From contig NW_004190420.2 in assembly GCF_000224145.3 (NCBI RefSeq), forward strand, positions 508,937 to 572,936: 64,000 nt of DNA, in the 5' to 3' direction. Numbering within the stretch: the first letter of the stretch is position 1; each line of letters begins with the position of its first letter. The translations under genes and the position numbers were made by a program. This DNA is from Ciona intestinalis. Taxonomy: Eukaryota; Chordata; Ascidiacea; Phlebobranchia; Cionidae. Under the pieces are notes generated by a model. It was not told the origin of the DNA. It did no database searches and saw nothing but the letters and a program-made list of their open reading frames with translations. Shown here one piece after another: positions 50,617-63,899 of this stretch.

Positions 50617-52703
50617 AACAGTTCAGCGTAAGATGAAATTGATTGTCGTTATTCGCTAAATACTAATACGATTGATCCATTTCAGCAGCAATCTAAAATT
50701 ATAAACAAAAAAACTTGGGTAACGCGGTAACTGTAAATAAAAAAATATGCTACAGAATTAAATAAACCTTAACAAGGATTTTCGGAAACTAATATTGCTT
50801 ATTATTCTGTAACTGTACAAGGTACTCACGCACGTATGTATATACAGCAGACAATAAACTACCAAACTTTATCAAGTCTCAATTTACAAGCGGTTTGCAT
50901 TGTTTATAACGTATGTGCATACAGGCCTCAATTTAGCCTCAAGGTTAAAACTTTAAAGGGGCGTCTGGGTACACAATGCACGCGTTTGTTACAGCCGAAA
51001 GCTTAAGCGGCATAATAAAAGCAAATTTAAAGAAATCTAATCCTTATAATCTCAAACAAATCAGTTTTAGAAATCTGAATCGTGTCTATCTAAGATAGTT
51101 TACATTATCCAGTAATTCAAGCTCTCTGATCATAAATTGGCGTCAAAACCAATCTCCAGTTCGAAAAATTGGCGCCCGAACATAAACACTGACTATATCG
51201 ATGTACTGTCTCGCGGCCGGCGTCCTAGCACACGTACCGGTGACTTGACCAACTTTTTTTCGCGAAAATGCCTCGAGTCATCAGACGCGGGTTCGTGTGG
51301 TTTTGAATGAATGGTCCTGGGACACCACATTGTTTGTCGATGCACGCAGTGTTTAAGAAACTGCGACTGTAGAAAAATCATTATCGCGAACAATTAGAAT
51401 GAATACAAACAACTTAGAAGTATTTATCAATTAGTAAACGCTTCACACAAACTATGTGAGCTCGGACAAAGGATCGTTTTCCAACGCGGCGAACTGCTGC
51501 TTGTTACGTAATGCTTTTATTTTAAAAGCACAATGATTCCGCATTAACATAAACAAAATTTATTTTTTAAGCATATTATATCTCTACTTCAATATACACC
51601 TAGAACCGCCATATATTTGGCACACATTTAGACCAACTGCAGTATTGCACGACTTCAGTCGGACTCGCCACAACGTTGTTCTGCAGTTAAATATATTTTT
51701 GAATGGCGTAGTTCTGAATAGGCCGAAAAATGAGAATTAAAATGTCTAATCTTACCTCACTGTTCTATACAATAATTAATTGCTTTGTCATCTGATGCAA
51801 AAAGCTTTTTGGCACAGCACCCGACCCCAGAAATTGAGTATACAACTATATCACCTCAGTATATTATGATACGACAAAAAATGGTGTGAAATATTACATA
51901 TTCAAACACCTGGCAGAAAAAAAACTGAAATTCCACCAAGTCGTTTGAGAACTTCAATCTTCGGTTTTAGTGTCCCGTAAACGATTTATTTCATTCTTAA
52001 CAAATTACAGCAATAATAGAAATTCTTGATGTATGTTTTATAGTTGCATCTTCGATTAAAATCATCGCAAATAAATTCAGGCGGAAAAACGAAATACGAT
52101 ATACGGTTACTATATTTCTGCTTTGAAACATTCGCGCAATTAGCAACTGGGTCAGAATTCTTAATGGTGTATTGGCTGTTTAGTGCAAAGCGTGGACCAG
52201 TTGGCTTACTTCTCGGTTTAGCAAGATCACCGTTAGTGAGGATACACCACGCCCAAAGAAGGCGAGGTCAGTAAGGAACAAAGGTATGATCTACAAAGCA
52301 TAGAATGGAAACCTAAATTGCGATACATCAAGTATAAACGTAGCTGGAAAAAGTAAGTGCCAACAAGTTATCTCCGTCAGTGCTCGCCTCGTATTTTCCT
52401 AGCGTTAAAAAGCGGGATTACAAGTTAGCCAAGCAAAGTTTCGCACGAAACTGGAAAGGTTATGAAACAGGTTACAAACGCCCTCTGCGGAATCGCGCTG
52501 TCTAGGTAACGCTTGATTCATGTACGTGTGTTGGGCCCCGCAACCGCTGCTTGTGCTGGAGGCATACCTTGATATTTTGACAAACACGCAGGGGCATATT
52601 AAAAAGAATGGAGCTAAAACAAATGCATATCACACTGCTCACTTGATGCATTTAATTACCTAAACTCGACCGTGAAATCTGTTAAGCGACCGCGTGTGTC
52701 CAA
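50617..52703. other. Intergenic region between RAF and the mosaic gene
   Basis: 2.1 kb upstream of the mosaic gene start and beyond the RAF stop. Possible RAF poly(A) signal ATTAAA at 52651-52656 (minus strand). No further coding signal, SINE or TIR element could be supported. The mosaic gene promoter must lie here, but no core element was recognised. Confidence 0.5.
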
Positions 52704-55700
52704 TTAAGGACTGACAAGGGTAGTCGAATTTTGGGTCCTTGTTGACTTCGGTAAAATTAATCGAAAAAAGTCTTCACTTGACGAGGAACCGGCGCGGTTT
52801 ATGGAGCAAGGGTCGGACTGACTTCTGCATATTCTTGGGAGCGCTTTGTAAATCTTGTCGAGATCTCCCCAAATCTGAAATGTGAGATTTGCGTGTTAGA
52901 GTATTGAAAGTCTTTAGGTCAAACTTGTCTAAGTAAAGACAGCAGAGTTGTAATGAATGGGAGCTAAACATTATAACATGGTTCATAAAAAGTAGGGTTA
53001 ATACGGGTTACACAACAAAATGCTAAAGTGAGCGATGTAATCATAATACGTTATCGCCTCAACATTGCTAAAAATATTTTATGTTCGCGAATTTAGAAAA
53101 AAAAGGACTCACTCGGTTGTGGGAATCCGAATCACAAATTGTGATGTTCGTAAATTTAGCAAAAAAACTCAATCGAGTGTTGAAATTCGAATCACAAGTT
53201 GTGACATAATTAAACAGACATATAAGATAATACACAATGCTTATAGCAAAAAGCAGACAAGAATATCTGGTTCACCTGAGGAAACAAAGGTCGATCCTCT
53301 CTGTTCTTCTTGATGCAATCCACGATGAGCTTCCGACAGGATCGAGGAGTGTCGCTCCGGATGAGATCAAGATCTGGACTGAGATATCCTCTTCCTACCT
53401 GGAAGAGGATCTGGAAGAAAGGGAGGAAGAGGTTAAAATTAGAAAACCGATTTAGGGATTTAATTTTTACATTATGGATGCTAGATTCGTTATGTAATAC
53501 GGTGGGGGTAAGACGGGAAAAATTTTTCATGCTGTTTCATTTTGTGGTGAATGAAAAATGGCTGCCGATTTACATAACCGAAGCCCTGCGACCCTAAAAA
53601 AGGCGTTGTTAATTGTTCAACGATTAGGAAATATAGGATCCAGGTGCTGAACAGTATATACCATTCCCACAGTACTATAATGTAGTTTTTAAATTAGGTG
53701 CGTAAAACATAGGTCTTCTGGTCAGTTTAAATACTAACATCAATGCAAACGTTGCAGTTTACAAAACAGAAAACATCCTCAGTGATGTAAGAAGTTAAAA
53801 TGATCGCTTTAAGAAGGAAAACGCTAACAATAGGTGCTTGGAATAAAAAAGGCAATGACGTAATCAACAAAGTTATTAAATTAGGCTTCAATTAGATGGA
53901 CAACACTGATAATGCATTACTCAAACTATAAGCTAATAGGCGAACATTATGCACAAGTTTCCAGTTTCATACAGCCAAAAATTCCCAACCCAACTCCCAA
54001 GCACAGAAACTGCAACTTTAATGACAATAACGTTTTCCCAAGTTTCGGTCGTTACTTAAAACGTGCGCTGCATAAACCCATGAGGGCAGTGGGGGATTTG
54101 ATATATTGCCAATGATCGTGCAAGGTTTACCATGTCTCTGTTGCCAATGTGACTGTATGGGAGTGTGTTAGACGTCATCTCGTACAGCACGACGCCAAAT
54201 GCGTAGACATCTGATTGGAACGTGTAAGGATTCCCATCTATCATACGGATCACCTGTTGGGTAAAGTCGAGTGATTAGGCGGTATGAGAGCAGAGACAAT
54301 TTTAAATATTTTAGAGACAATTTAAAATTTTTAAAACATCACAGGACAAAAAGACAGTTATATTTTTACGAGTAAGAGACCATTGCATACAACATTCACT
54401 TTGAACAAGGTGAATTTTGCAGTATCTGTTTTAAAAAACGTGGTGATATTATTATGCAAGGGGTCATTTTTTTAAACAAGCCACAAGCAACTAATGGGTT
54501 GGCGCACTTAACGTTAAGTGTCTTAACCAACACATGCGCTGTTACGCCGAGAACCGAACCTGGTGTCGTTTGGTTACGATGTGAACGCTATAACCACTCA
54601 ATCACAGCGACGGATACATAAGAACAAAATAGGTTGGTCGTTTATATAACTAACCTCTGGCGCCATCCATAAAATAGAACCCGTTGGTTGCATTAGTTGC
54701 TCCGAACCTGACCACCTTGACTTGACAGTGGCCAGACCGAAGTCGCCGATTTTAACCGTGTAGTCTTCGAGAAGAAAAATATCTTTAGAGGAGTTGTGGT
54801 TAAGGAATACACGCGTGCGTAGGGCTATAAATACGCAAAGTGACGTTGGTAGTTTAATTGTAAGCTGGCACGCTCATGCGTAGTGAATTAGCGCGGTTAG
54901 AATGTGGGGATAAACTAGTTTGATCTTATACATTACGTAATTTAACTTCAAAAGGATACTGTTAGACTTCATGTCTCTGTGTATGATGTTCTTGGCGTGG
55001 AGATATCTGTATTAATAAAGCATTGGTTACGAAACTATGCGTTGTAGTTTTATATTAACTATGACAAATAGTTCCTGTAAAGCTTACTCCATGCCCTGTG
55101 CGGTCTGTCGAGCGATGTTGATGGTCTGCAGCATGTCGAACTTAGTGTCGATCATATGCAGGTGGCGATAAAGACTTGAGCCGTCGCACCACTGCGTCAC
55201 TATACATAGTTGATTCTTAATTGTATAACCCATGAATAGGAGGATGTTCACGTGCCGGGTTTTCCTGCAAGATACGCCGAACGTTAAATATGATGCTACT
55301 GTTCCAAGCAATTCACTGTTCCAGGGTGACAAAGGTTTCGCATAATTATCTGCGTACTATAGCACAGGGGGCCATTCTTACGTTTGACTTAATTAATAAG
55401 AAGCATTAACAATTCCCAAAGGTTTGGTCCCAACTATGAAAATCGATGCTTTTATAATTATAATTACTAGACACTGGTATACTGCTATTCATTAATCGGC
55501 TTTAGCCACCGCTATGGTTACACAGCAAAACTGCGTTCGCATTAACTCAGCTATGTGTCAATAGAAAACAATGTATACGGACAGCCAGTATTTAAATACA
55601 GACCAGTACGCGGCCATTTCCGATTATAACCACCAAAAACGCTGTTTCCCTTTGTCACGAGTTAAGGTTGGGTTAAACTGGTTGCCTCGAAGCATAACGG

Positions 55701-58700
55701 AGAAATTTGATTAGAACAGGATAACTGCGAACAATTCTGTATTTTCGAAATAAACCTACAGGCAAAAACTATACCTTAGAACTGCGACTTCGTTTTTAAA
55801 CTCCTGTAGTTGAGAAGGTGTGGGGTTTGATACATTAAGGACCTTCACTGCGACGATCCCATGCCAACGACATCTGTACACGATTCCGTACGACCCGGAC
55901 CCGATCTTATCCCCCCATTCGATTTCTTCTTCAGGAACCTCCCAGTCTTCGTTCGAATCCCGCCGAGGGGAGTGCTGCGTCAACGGTTATGGTTTAATCG
56001 CAGTTATGGTTAAAATTAATAAAAAAAGCCTATAAAAAAAACTTTCGTCAAAACAGTTTTTTTTTAACCATAACTGCGATTGAACCATAACCGTTGACGA
56101 AAGTTTTTTTTATAGGCTTTTTTATTAATTTTAACTCTGAAATTACTCATGAGCAAAATTAAGTTACATAACTGGTAACTTAGGTACGATACACCGCATA
56201 TGGCGATAAGACCATACGAAAGTAAGTAAACCTAAATGTACAAGTTGCGAGAGTTTATAATTTCAAAATTTATTTGCCCAACTAATCTACACCTAATCAG
56301 ACATTTCTCAGCAGATAAACCATTTTCTATATACAGCTAAATATTCTACTGAAGATATTTCGTACAATTCAGTGAACGGGAAGATCAAACACAAATATTT
56401 TGGATGTATAAGTTTGATATGAGGAGATTATTCGTGAACTTAAAATTACCGCTTGACTTGATCGACGGGTGGTAACAGCGGTTTATAATTAGGTTCTCGG
56501 AGCTCAAATGCATGGGGTGGTGCGGCGGATGTATGCGTGAAGCTAGTATTGCTATACGGAAAATTAAGCGAGGACTTACACTTCGTCTGTGACTTGGGTC
56601 CCTGTGCACGACAACTGGTGCGGGAAGACTCGCCACAGCGGCATTCTGCGCCAAGCCGACTCCTTGCGGGAAGCCTGTAACATACGAAGTGAATTGTTAG
56701 AGTAAGTGTATTTTATGGATTCCTCTGTTGTACATGACGACCTCTGGTTGTATGACGTTGTCCGCTGGCACCGTTGATGAACTCAGTGTGGTCAGTGAAT
56801 CAAACACAAAATGACAATCCTCATATACGAGGTAAACTACCAACGAATTAGGTTTGGAGAATTTATAACGGAGACCAATTGTTAGGGTTTACAAGCATGC
56901 GAATTACACCAAAGCGAGTGAGATTTCTAACATCGTAATTACACGACAAGACAGAATTAGGACTCAACACCAAGCAACAACAACAACAACTAAGCTCCCA
57001 GCGAACACTAATTGAAACAACGGAGCGCTCAATGCTGACGTGCCTTGCTGACCTTCGACTTTCCGAGAGGAACGTTTGGCGTCCACGCTCACAACTGCTC
57101 GGTTGAGTAGCTCAAGAGAGCCCGCATGCACCATGATACCTGCCGCCACACAAGGCTCCTTCATATGGAAGGGGGACGGAGGAAGACTCAATTCATGACG
57201 GTAGGGTTCGGTATCACCATCGTGCTCACCTTGTTAATGTTATAACTACAGGTAACGCTAGCTTTGACCGTCTACAGAGCTACAGAACTACCATAAAGTA
57301 CCACAGTGCGTGGTCTATGTCTTCAGTAACAGAATTGACGTTTTAAACCAGACTATATGATGAGGTCAGAGCGCGTTTTACAAGTCTCATGAACAAATAT
57401 GATTGGTATATCACGGAACAGATCACCGCATCACAAATTTCACATGAATAGTGCAATTTTGAAACAGCTTGTTGATCCGCTACGAGAAAATCTATGTGCG
57501 CGACATAACGATGGAAATACAACAACAAGAGAAACTTTGCGTTGAATTGATGGGACCATGATTATATGGGTGAGTCACACGTTTAACATGGTGGTGGGTG
57601 CGGGATGCGACTTACCGTGGGCGGGCGGATAATTGTTGTATTCCTGTAACGATAAAATGGGTCAGTGACAGTGGTAGTAATGTAATAGTGAGGCGTTAGT
57701 GAAGAGATAAAGCTGAAGCTACTATAAATACCGGCTGCCTTGAGTTTTGTCCTAGCGGGGCGGTACTGTTTATGAAAAGACTTGGCTGCGATGTGGACCG
57801 TGGTCGGTAAAGAGGGAAATCACCACTCTGCTTGAAACCAACGATTAGCACGCGGTGAACTGACAGGCACGACTGCCGAGGCCGTGTCACGTGACACAGA
57901 GGGTTAATTATGAGGTCAAGGGTGAAGTCAGGCGAGCGGCCACGTTCTGTGTCACGTGATACGACCTGTGGAGCTCAACTTACCCCGGGAACTGGCCAAG
58001 TGTCTGTAGGGGTGTTGGGCGAGTCGGGAGACGGGGTTTGGGGACGGATTTTCTTCCTGGAAAGTATAAATGGTTAACACTTGGTATTTAAGAAAAAAAA
58101 TAAGGAAGAAGTTAACACTTGGTATTTAAGAAAAAGTGTAAGGAAGAAGGGTTGAGCTGGTCGTCAAGCACCTTCCGTGATAAAAAAGTTTAACTACGGT
58201 ATGGAATATTATTTTACGCAGGCTACTACTTCCTTAGGTATATACGAATCGGGCGATAAGCGGCGCTATTTTCTGCAACGACGACAAATTATTCCTAAAA
58301 TAGAAAGTGTGTTGATGGCTATATCGCTGCAAAATCGGTGTAAGCCGCAAGAAAAATAAGCAAGCGAATCCGTTCAATACAGCAGATTTCATGCTTTTGC
58401 ACCTTGAGGTTATTTATAGACAAGATATGGCGGAGGGCGCGCGTTTTCACAGGTAAACCATAGAAGGGCTACGATGCGCTAATCTTGCACGTATATTAAC
58501 CCTGAGGTGGCCTTGACTCTAACATACCCGGTGTTTACAACCGCGGTAAACATTGCCTTAATTTAAAGCATATTACACGGGCATCGCCGATGCCGGCATA
58601 GTCCCGAGCAGTTTAGGAAAGCATTAGCAGCCAAAGCAGATTAGCGCTATTATATAAACACGGTCGCTTTCTCACTGCAGCTCAAAATAACAAGGCTAAT

Positions 58701-61700
58701 TCGTTTCGGAAACTGTAGGGTACGAAACAAATCGGTAGTATCTGTAACTTGTAACACACGCGATTTTCCAAATATTTAAAGCCGAAATCGTGACTAAAAA
58801 TTATGTTACTGCAACTTACTCTAATTCCAGTATCTGTATTTGTGTAATGCAGTAATCGGGCACTTCGTTGATGCACTTCTGGTGCAGCTTGAACCCGCAC
58901 ATCTTGCACGTGACGCCCTGAAATAGGATCTTCCTGCACCAGTCGCAATAGGAGAGTGAAAAGAATGTTTTTCGCGCCTGCCATAAAAACAATTGTCACA
59001 CATTCGCGCGCCTCCAACGTTGCGAAATAACAAACGCAAAGTAACTGCATTGATTTCAGACTAAAATCAAAATAATCAATGAGATAAATTATTTACAGAA
59101 GAGAATGATAGTAATGTTATATATTCATGAGGTGATTTTATGCCAACGCAATTTAGGTAAATTGCTTTTCTAATTACCATATAACAAATGCACTAATTAT
59201 AGAAAAAATATTTTTTAACGCCACTGGTTAACATACCAAGGTAGCAAGCTTATAAAACCCATAAACCCATACTATGTACAAAACCAAACGTTACAAAACA
59301 CTTATTTCTGTTACTTACAAAGTTATGGTTTGCCTTTAGTATGCGTGTTGACTTTGTAAAAGACTTGTCCTCAGTTCGAAGTTCGAGTTGCACACCGGCA
59401 AGAATTCCCGAATCACTGTTCCAGTCCACGTGATCACTTAAGAATGATTATACTTCGATTAGAAAACAGTCAACATTTTAACTAAATTAGCAGTGGACTA
59501 GGTTTGCGGTTAATGTAATTCGACCTTATGAAACGTTGATGCTTGCCCACATGACACGAATGCCATCTAGAACAACTATGGAAAAATTAGCTGTAATAAC
59601 ATGGAATTAATGATGTAATACTAATACTTACTCAGTTCCAAACCGGTACACACTGCACTGATCCAGTTTATCCCGAAGGCTTTTCAGTCGTGCTGATTTT
59701 AGAAGTACTTCTTTTAAACGTTTGCCAGGAATTGCACCAACCTATGTATCAAGGTATGTTGACAACAGCAAAGCTTTAAAGTTTAATACACGAAAAAAAG
59801 ATCGTAATACCCACCAAGCTTTTGCCTACGCCTATATTTTTCATGAAACAATAAAATTTTAAGAGAATTGAAGCCATATTATGGGGACACCATGTATAAA
59901 AATGTACAACTAAGTCTAGGATTGATATCAACCCAAAATAATATTTTTCCGTGAAATTAATGTTGTTTAAACAACAGGTGCTATTATTGGCGTTTTATAA
60001 ATTATATCTTCACACAAAAAAAAGTTTTAATAATTTACCAACACAGGTGTTTATCTGGAAACCCAAGATTTGTTCAAAGATTAAAAGTTTGTGATAACGG
60101 GAATATTATATGACTAACAATATTATAATTATGTTGACTACCCACCCACACAAATATGATCATAACTAAAAAAGAAGAACCGAGGTCATGAACGGACAAC
60201 ATAAATGTTTTACCGTGGTTTTTCCATTTGGTAGATAGATTCGAATTACGCCGATGGCCTTTTCTGATCCAGGTTTTGACGCGGTGGTGTTCTGCTGAAT
60301 AGGTGAGTGTGGGGAGTCTGAAGAAGCACTTCCTCCTGAACATTTCAATGACGGAAGCGTAAACAAATCATTCATGCATACAGTGTTGCCAGTTTAGCAT
60401 AATTACTATAGAACATACATCATGTGGTAATTAGAATTGGGAACTCTGCCCCGAATTCTAATTACCCTTTATTGCAACAAAAATTAAGATTATTATGTGT
60501 TTTATCTTATTTAATTATTACGAACAATCTGTAACACTTAATATATCAACATTTACAAATTATGAAGTAAAAAAGCTACTAGGAAGACTAGAAAAAAAAA
60601 ACTGGCTCACAAACAAGCTTTTAGCAGCTAAGCTGCTAAATAGAGTTACTGAAATAGAAAGACAAGTTAACAATAAGACAGTTTTAACTTTATCTGATAA
60701 TCCAGCAACTGGTTGTGCCAGGATTATTCCCTCAAACAATCAAATAAATCCCCAAGTTGCCTAGATCAAGAGATAAGTAACCATGGTATGCAGTTTAATA
60801 ATAGGAGAACCACTGACCAATGTTTAATGGGTTAAACGAATAAGAAATGTCTGAAGACCAAAATAAATTATGTTAAATGTTATCTGTTTGTCCATTGCTT
60901 ACTGCTATACGCTAATATGTTTTTCCCATGACCCGTTTGACCTAAATAGGAAATTAGACATAATGCATGTGAATAGTTGCAACAGGAAAGTGAATTACTT
61001 AACATCATCAATGTTCAAAGCAAATAATGAGAATAACTAAACAACAAACGAGTTTGTGCGTTACCAAGAAATTGCTAACAGGCATGAGTGTGCGGTTGAC
61101 AACTTACAAACCAATTAGAAAACAACGTCTATTTTCACACACACAAAATCAATAAGCTTAGCTTTGTGTTAAACATACTTGGCAACCTAAAGTTGAGACA
61201 TATATATATTTAATATGCTGCACAGGGAATGTACCATAACATGTATAGGTTTTAAATATAAAATATCACACTGATTTAGAAATTAGAAGGAATTTGTAAG
61301 CACTTATTAAACTAATTATAACGTTATTGTTATACAAAACTATTGTCATGCTGTATTGCTACTACTTCTACTATTAATAAAAAAATGCCTGAATTTAATT
61401 AAAACAAGTACAAAAAAACTTGTCGTATTTCATACAAGTCATAAAATATCATCTATTACAGTTAAAGATAGCAAGAGAAACCATAGGCTGTTGCTCAAGC
61501 AGATTAGCATACCATTTGTTTATGGCTTAATTTATCAACATAAACTTGCAGAAGATAATAAAAGATTGTAAAGCTTCTAATTTATATTAAATACTACTCA
61601 TACCAGAAACCTAACTCAGGCATGCAGGAGACACATGACCTACACTACTACTAGACTTATTTGCCTAAAAACCCTAACCGATACTTCCGAAGTACTAAAC

Positions 61701-62914
61701 CTAGCTAACTCATAAGAACCACTAGCACAGTTTATGTAACAAAGTAATCACCTGCACTAAGAAGCCTTGAAGAATGGGTTTTCTGGCCATTGGTCTGCTG
61801 GGCAAGGGGTGTAGGAAAGAAATGTTGATCATGAGACTGACATACATGCCGACCATAGGAGGTACCTGTATGTGGGTACTGGTTCGACTGTGGTGAATAT
61901 GATGGTTGGACCTCAGTATCGTTGTTTGAATTTGATTGTTCCTGCTCCCTTACATCATAAAGGTTTTCAAGACGTTTTTGATGATCATCAAGTCGATCTG
62001 TCAGTTCTCGATATTCCTGAAAAACAGTTTTTTTATGGTTGGCTTTAATGAAGAAAAAATCTAAACCCAAAAACAGTGTAAATAGGCGTATCCAGGTTGA
62101 CAATTTGTAGAAATGATACATCGGTCTATCAGTTACCTACCTAAATTACACAGCACCAGGTTGTTTCATATTTTCAGTTTCCATAAAGAAGTTGTATGAA
62201 TATAATGGCACTAATGCTTTATACAGAATAACCTAGGAAGTTATTGACAGAATACCCATAGAAATACTCACAGCCCTGATGTGGTCAATTTAATTGTAGA
62301 AAAAATTACTGGTACTAATTGAACAAAAGACACGAAAGCAATTATTTACTAAGTACTACCTTTGTCCAGGCTAAATAAAAAAGACTTGGTTGCTAAAATA
62401 ACAGCTTTTAAGAGCATGCATATCGTTAAAAACCGTCATGCAAAATAAGCATATTTCAGCCAAAATAAGCATATTTCAGCCAAAATAAGCATATTAAGCC
62501 CTGTTAGCAAAACATATTTATTTTAATACAGATGTTGTTGATTATATGTGGGACAGATTATGCCAAACATACATAACCCAAAATTTGTAACAATATCGCT
62601 TGTGCACTTGTTATACTCTGCAGACCAGTAGAAAAACAGATTGGAAACTAAAGTAATGACAGCTTACCTGGAGGTATATAGATGGAGGATGACTCTTTCC
62701 ACCAAACTCTTGGTTAAGACGAGTGATGGAATCTTTTGTGAGGTTTATAACATGTTCCAGGTTTAAAATCTGCCAAATGTAAGTAAAAATTAGAATCCCA
62801 TAATATTTAAAGATATACAAATATATATTTAGAGTTTTCTCTTACATCTTCTTCCAATTTCTTTTTGTCAATTCGTTTGTTGTCATTGCCATTGTGGCCA
62901 TCATTCTTTGCCAT
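52704..62914 (-). CDS. BRAF: RAF serine/threonine kinase, B-RAF type
   Basis: 18 exons, all in phase, about 738 aa (human BRAF 766): 62914-62846, 62769-62668, 62016-61752, 60335-60214, 59741-59632, 59436-59319, 58977-58820, 58056-57984, 57827-57732, 57643-57616 (28-bp microexon), 56674-56580, 55974-55775, 55264-55088, 55006-54960, 54782-54655, 54253-54131, 53410-53276, 52874-52704. Residues 24-57 are the BRAF-specific helix ([11 protein letters not shown]). The Ras-binding domain spans about 170-240 ([11 protein letters not shown]), and the zinc-finger C1 domain about 263-310 ([14 protein letters not shown]). The CR2 14-3-3 site is RPRSTSQPS near 350. The kinase starts [18 protein letters not shown] and has [26 protein letters not shown] and APE. 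The C-terminal 14-3-3 site is RSQSDP. It phosphorylates MEK downstream of Ras at the plasma membrane. The acidic SNED N-region and the BRS place it with B-RAF; it probably represents the single invertebrate RAF. Confidence 0.96.
53078..53207. repeat. Two-unit tandem repeat in the last RAF intron
   Basis: A roughly 62-bp unit ending GAATCACAAATTGTGA appears twice with several substitutions. The word AATCACAANTTGTGA is itself an imperfect palindrome. Confidence 0.75.
53497..53682. mobile_element. MITE (TIR family), diverged
   Basis: Left end ACGGTGGGGGTAAGACGGG, right end ACCATTCCCACAGTACTATA. The centre keeps GCGTTGTTAATTGTTCAACG. It lies in a RAF intron. Confidence 0.6.
54488..54613 (-). repeat. 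SINE 5' half, minus orientation
   Basis: Contains the complements of box A and of the AAGTGTCTTAACCAACACATG body segment, then ACTAATGGGTTGG. It lies in the RAF intron between exons 54655 and 54253. Confidence 0.6.
55979..56135. repeat. Paired inverted segments in A-B-A'-B' order next to a RAF exon
   Basis: Segment A (about 55979-56014, CAACGGTTATGGTTTAATCG...) and segment B (about 56011-56050, ...AAAGCCTATAAAAAAAACTT) are followed, after a short T-rich spacer, by the complement of A (about 56064-56099) and then the complement of B (about 56096-56134). The order is A-B-A'-B', not the A-B-B'-A' of a simple hairpin. Segment A forms the last bases of the intron before the kinase exon 55974-55775. 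Confidence 0.8.
58071..58146. repeat. 38-bp tandem duplication in a RAF intron
   Basis: GTTAACACTTGGTATTTAAG and its following A/G-rich bases occur twice head to tail, 15 bp upstream of exon 58056-57984. Confidence 0.85.
62441..62500. repeat. 20-bp unit repeated three times in a RAF intron
   Basis: AAAATAAGCATATTTCAGCC is repeated, with the last copy altered. Located between exons 62668 and 62016. Confidence 0.9.
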
Positions 62915-63690
62915 AATCTCCTAACTGATCTTCCAGTCACCTTTTTTGGTGACGGTATTCAAAACACTGACTCATACGAGGCACACACAAATAGTAATAA
63001 TGTTTCCAATTTGAATATTTTCACCCTAAAATCAACTGATAAATATACGAGCGGGCTAAGATGTAAAACTTTTGTAAAAAAAGAAAATGAAATAACTATA
63101 AAATCTCAACACTAATTTAACGATCACATTTTTCTCATTCTATAATAACAATACAAACACAATACTAACCTAAACTAAAAAAGTTCGGCTTACTAATGCA
63201 ATAGAACCATCTTCTCGCAGTTTACTACGGAAATGTTGAACTACAAGCTAAAAAACTCCCCCCTTGACGTCCCATGATCTTTACCTACCTCTACATTTTG
63301 TCATTTAGTCGGATTGCAACTAACACAATTCGTAAAAACTGAATTTATCAGTTTTCGGATGAGAATTTTTTCAAGGTTAGCGTGTTGTTAATAATTACTA
63401 AAGGTATCAAAATTAATAGTTCAAAAACTTACTACTGTATTTGGACGATTATTTAAAAAGAATTCTTTGTTATGTTTATGCCCATTCTGGGTGAACAGCG
63501 CCGATATGTAAAATTGAAAATAGAATAACTTTAAATTTAAAGAAACATTCATTCAGTTACTTTTCGACTTTAAAATAGATATTGACAAAACGTAACAGCG
63601 ACTGTAACACAGCCCTATTTAATATGCGCCACGCTGTACGGCCACGTCGTAGGCCTAACCGCTGACGCCACACAGCACTTGTATCATTCT
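62915..63690. other. Region upstream of RAF
   Basis: Contains the RAF 5' flank. The 5' UTR and promoter should be here, but no TATA or other core element at a convincing place was found, and no other gene is supported. Confidence 0.4.
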
Positions 63691-63699
63691 ATTCCGTGG

Positions 63700-63893
63700 T
63701 ACTTTCGGTTAATATAGGATACCGTTAACATTAATTCCCCCATTTCCGGATCTTGTTTTACATAAATGAAAACTTTTTGAGTCGTAAGAATGCGGTCATA
63801 CAATTCTGTAAATATTCTTTGTTTAGTACCAAATGGGACAAGAAAAGAGAATGAAAATATGTCCCAAGTCACCCCACGCTACTATGTGTTATA
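63700..63893. mobile_element. MITE (TIR family), diverged
   Basis: Right end ATGTCCCAAGTCACCCCACG then CTACTATG; internal TTAGTACCAAATGGGACAAG. The left terminus is eroded. Confidence 0.55.
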
Positions 63894-63899
63894 TTAACA

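Noticed and set aside
60495..60764. 89-codon plus-strand open frame in the third RAF intron
   Set aside because: AT-rich, Lys/Asn-heavy, no recognised domain, no flanking splice or poly(A) pattern; likely chance, though a nested gene cannot be fully excluded.
61356..61571. 71-codon plus-strand open frame in the same RAF intron
   Set aside because: Low-complexity start (Leu run) and no conserved features; does not join convincingly to the frame at 60495.
62441..62500. CRISPR-like direct repeats
   Set aside because: Units are directly adjacent without spacers, only three copies, in an animal intron; a plain tandem repeat.
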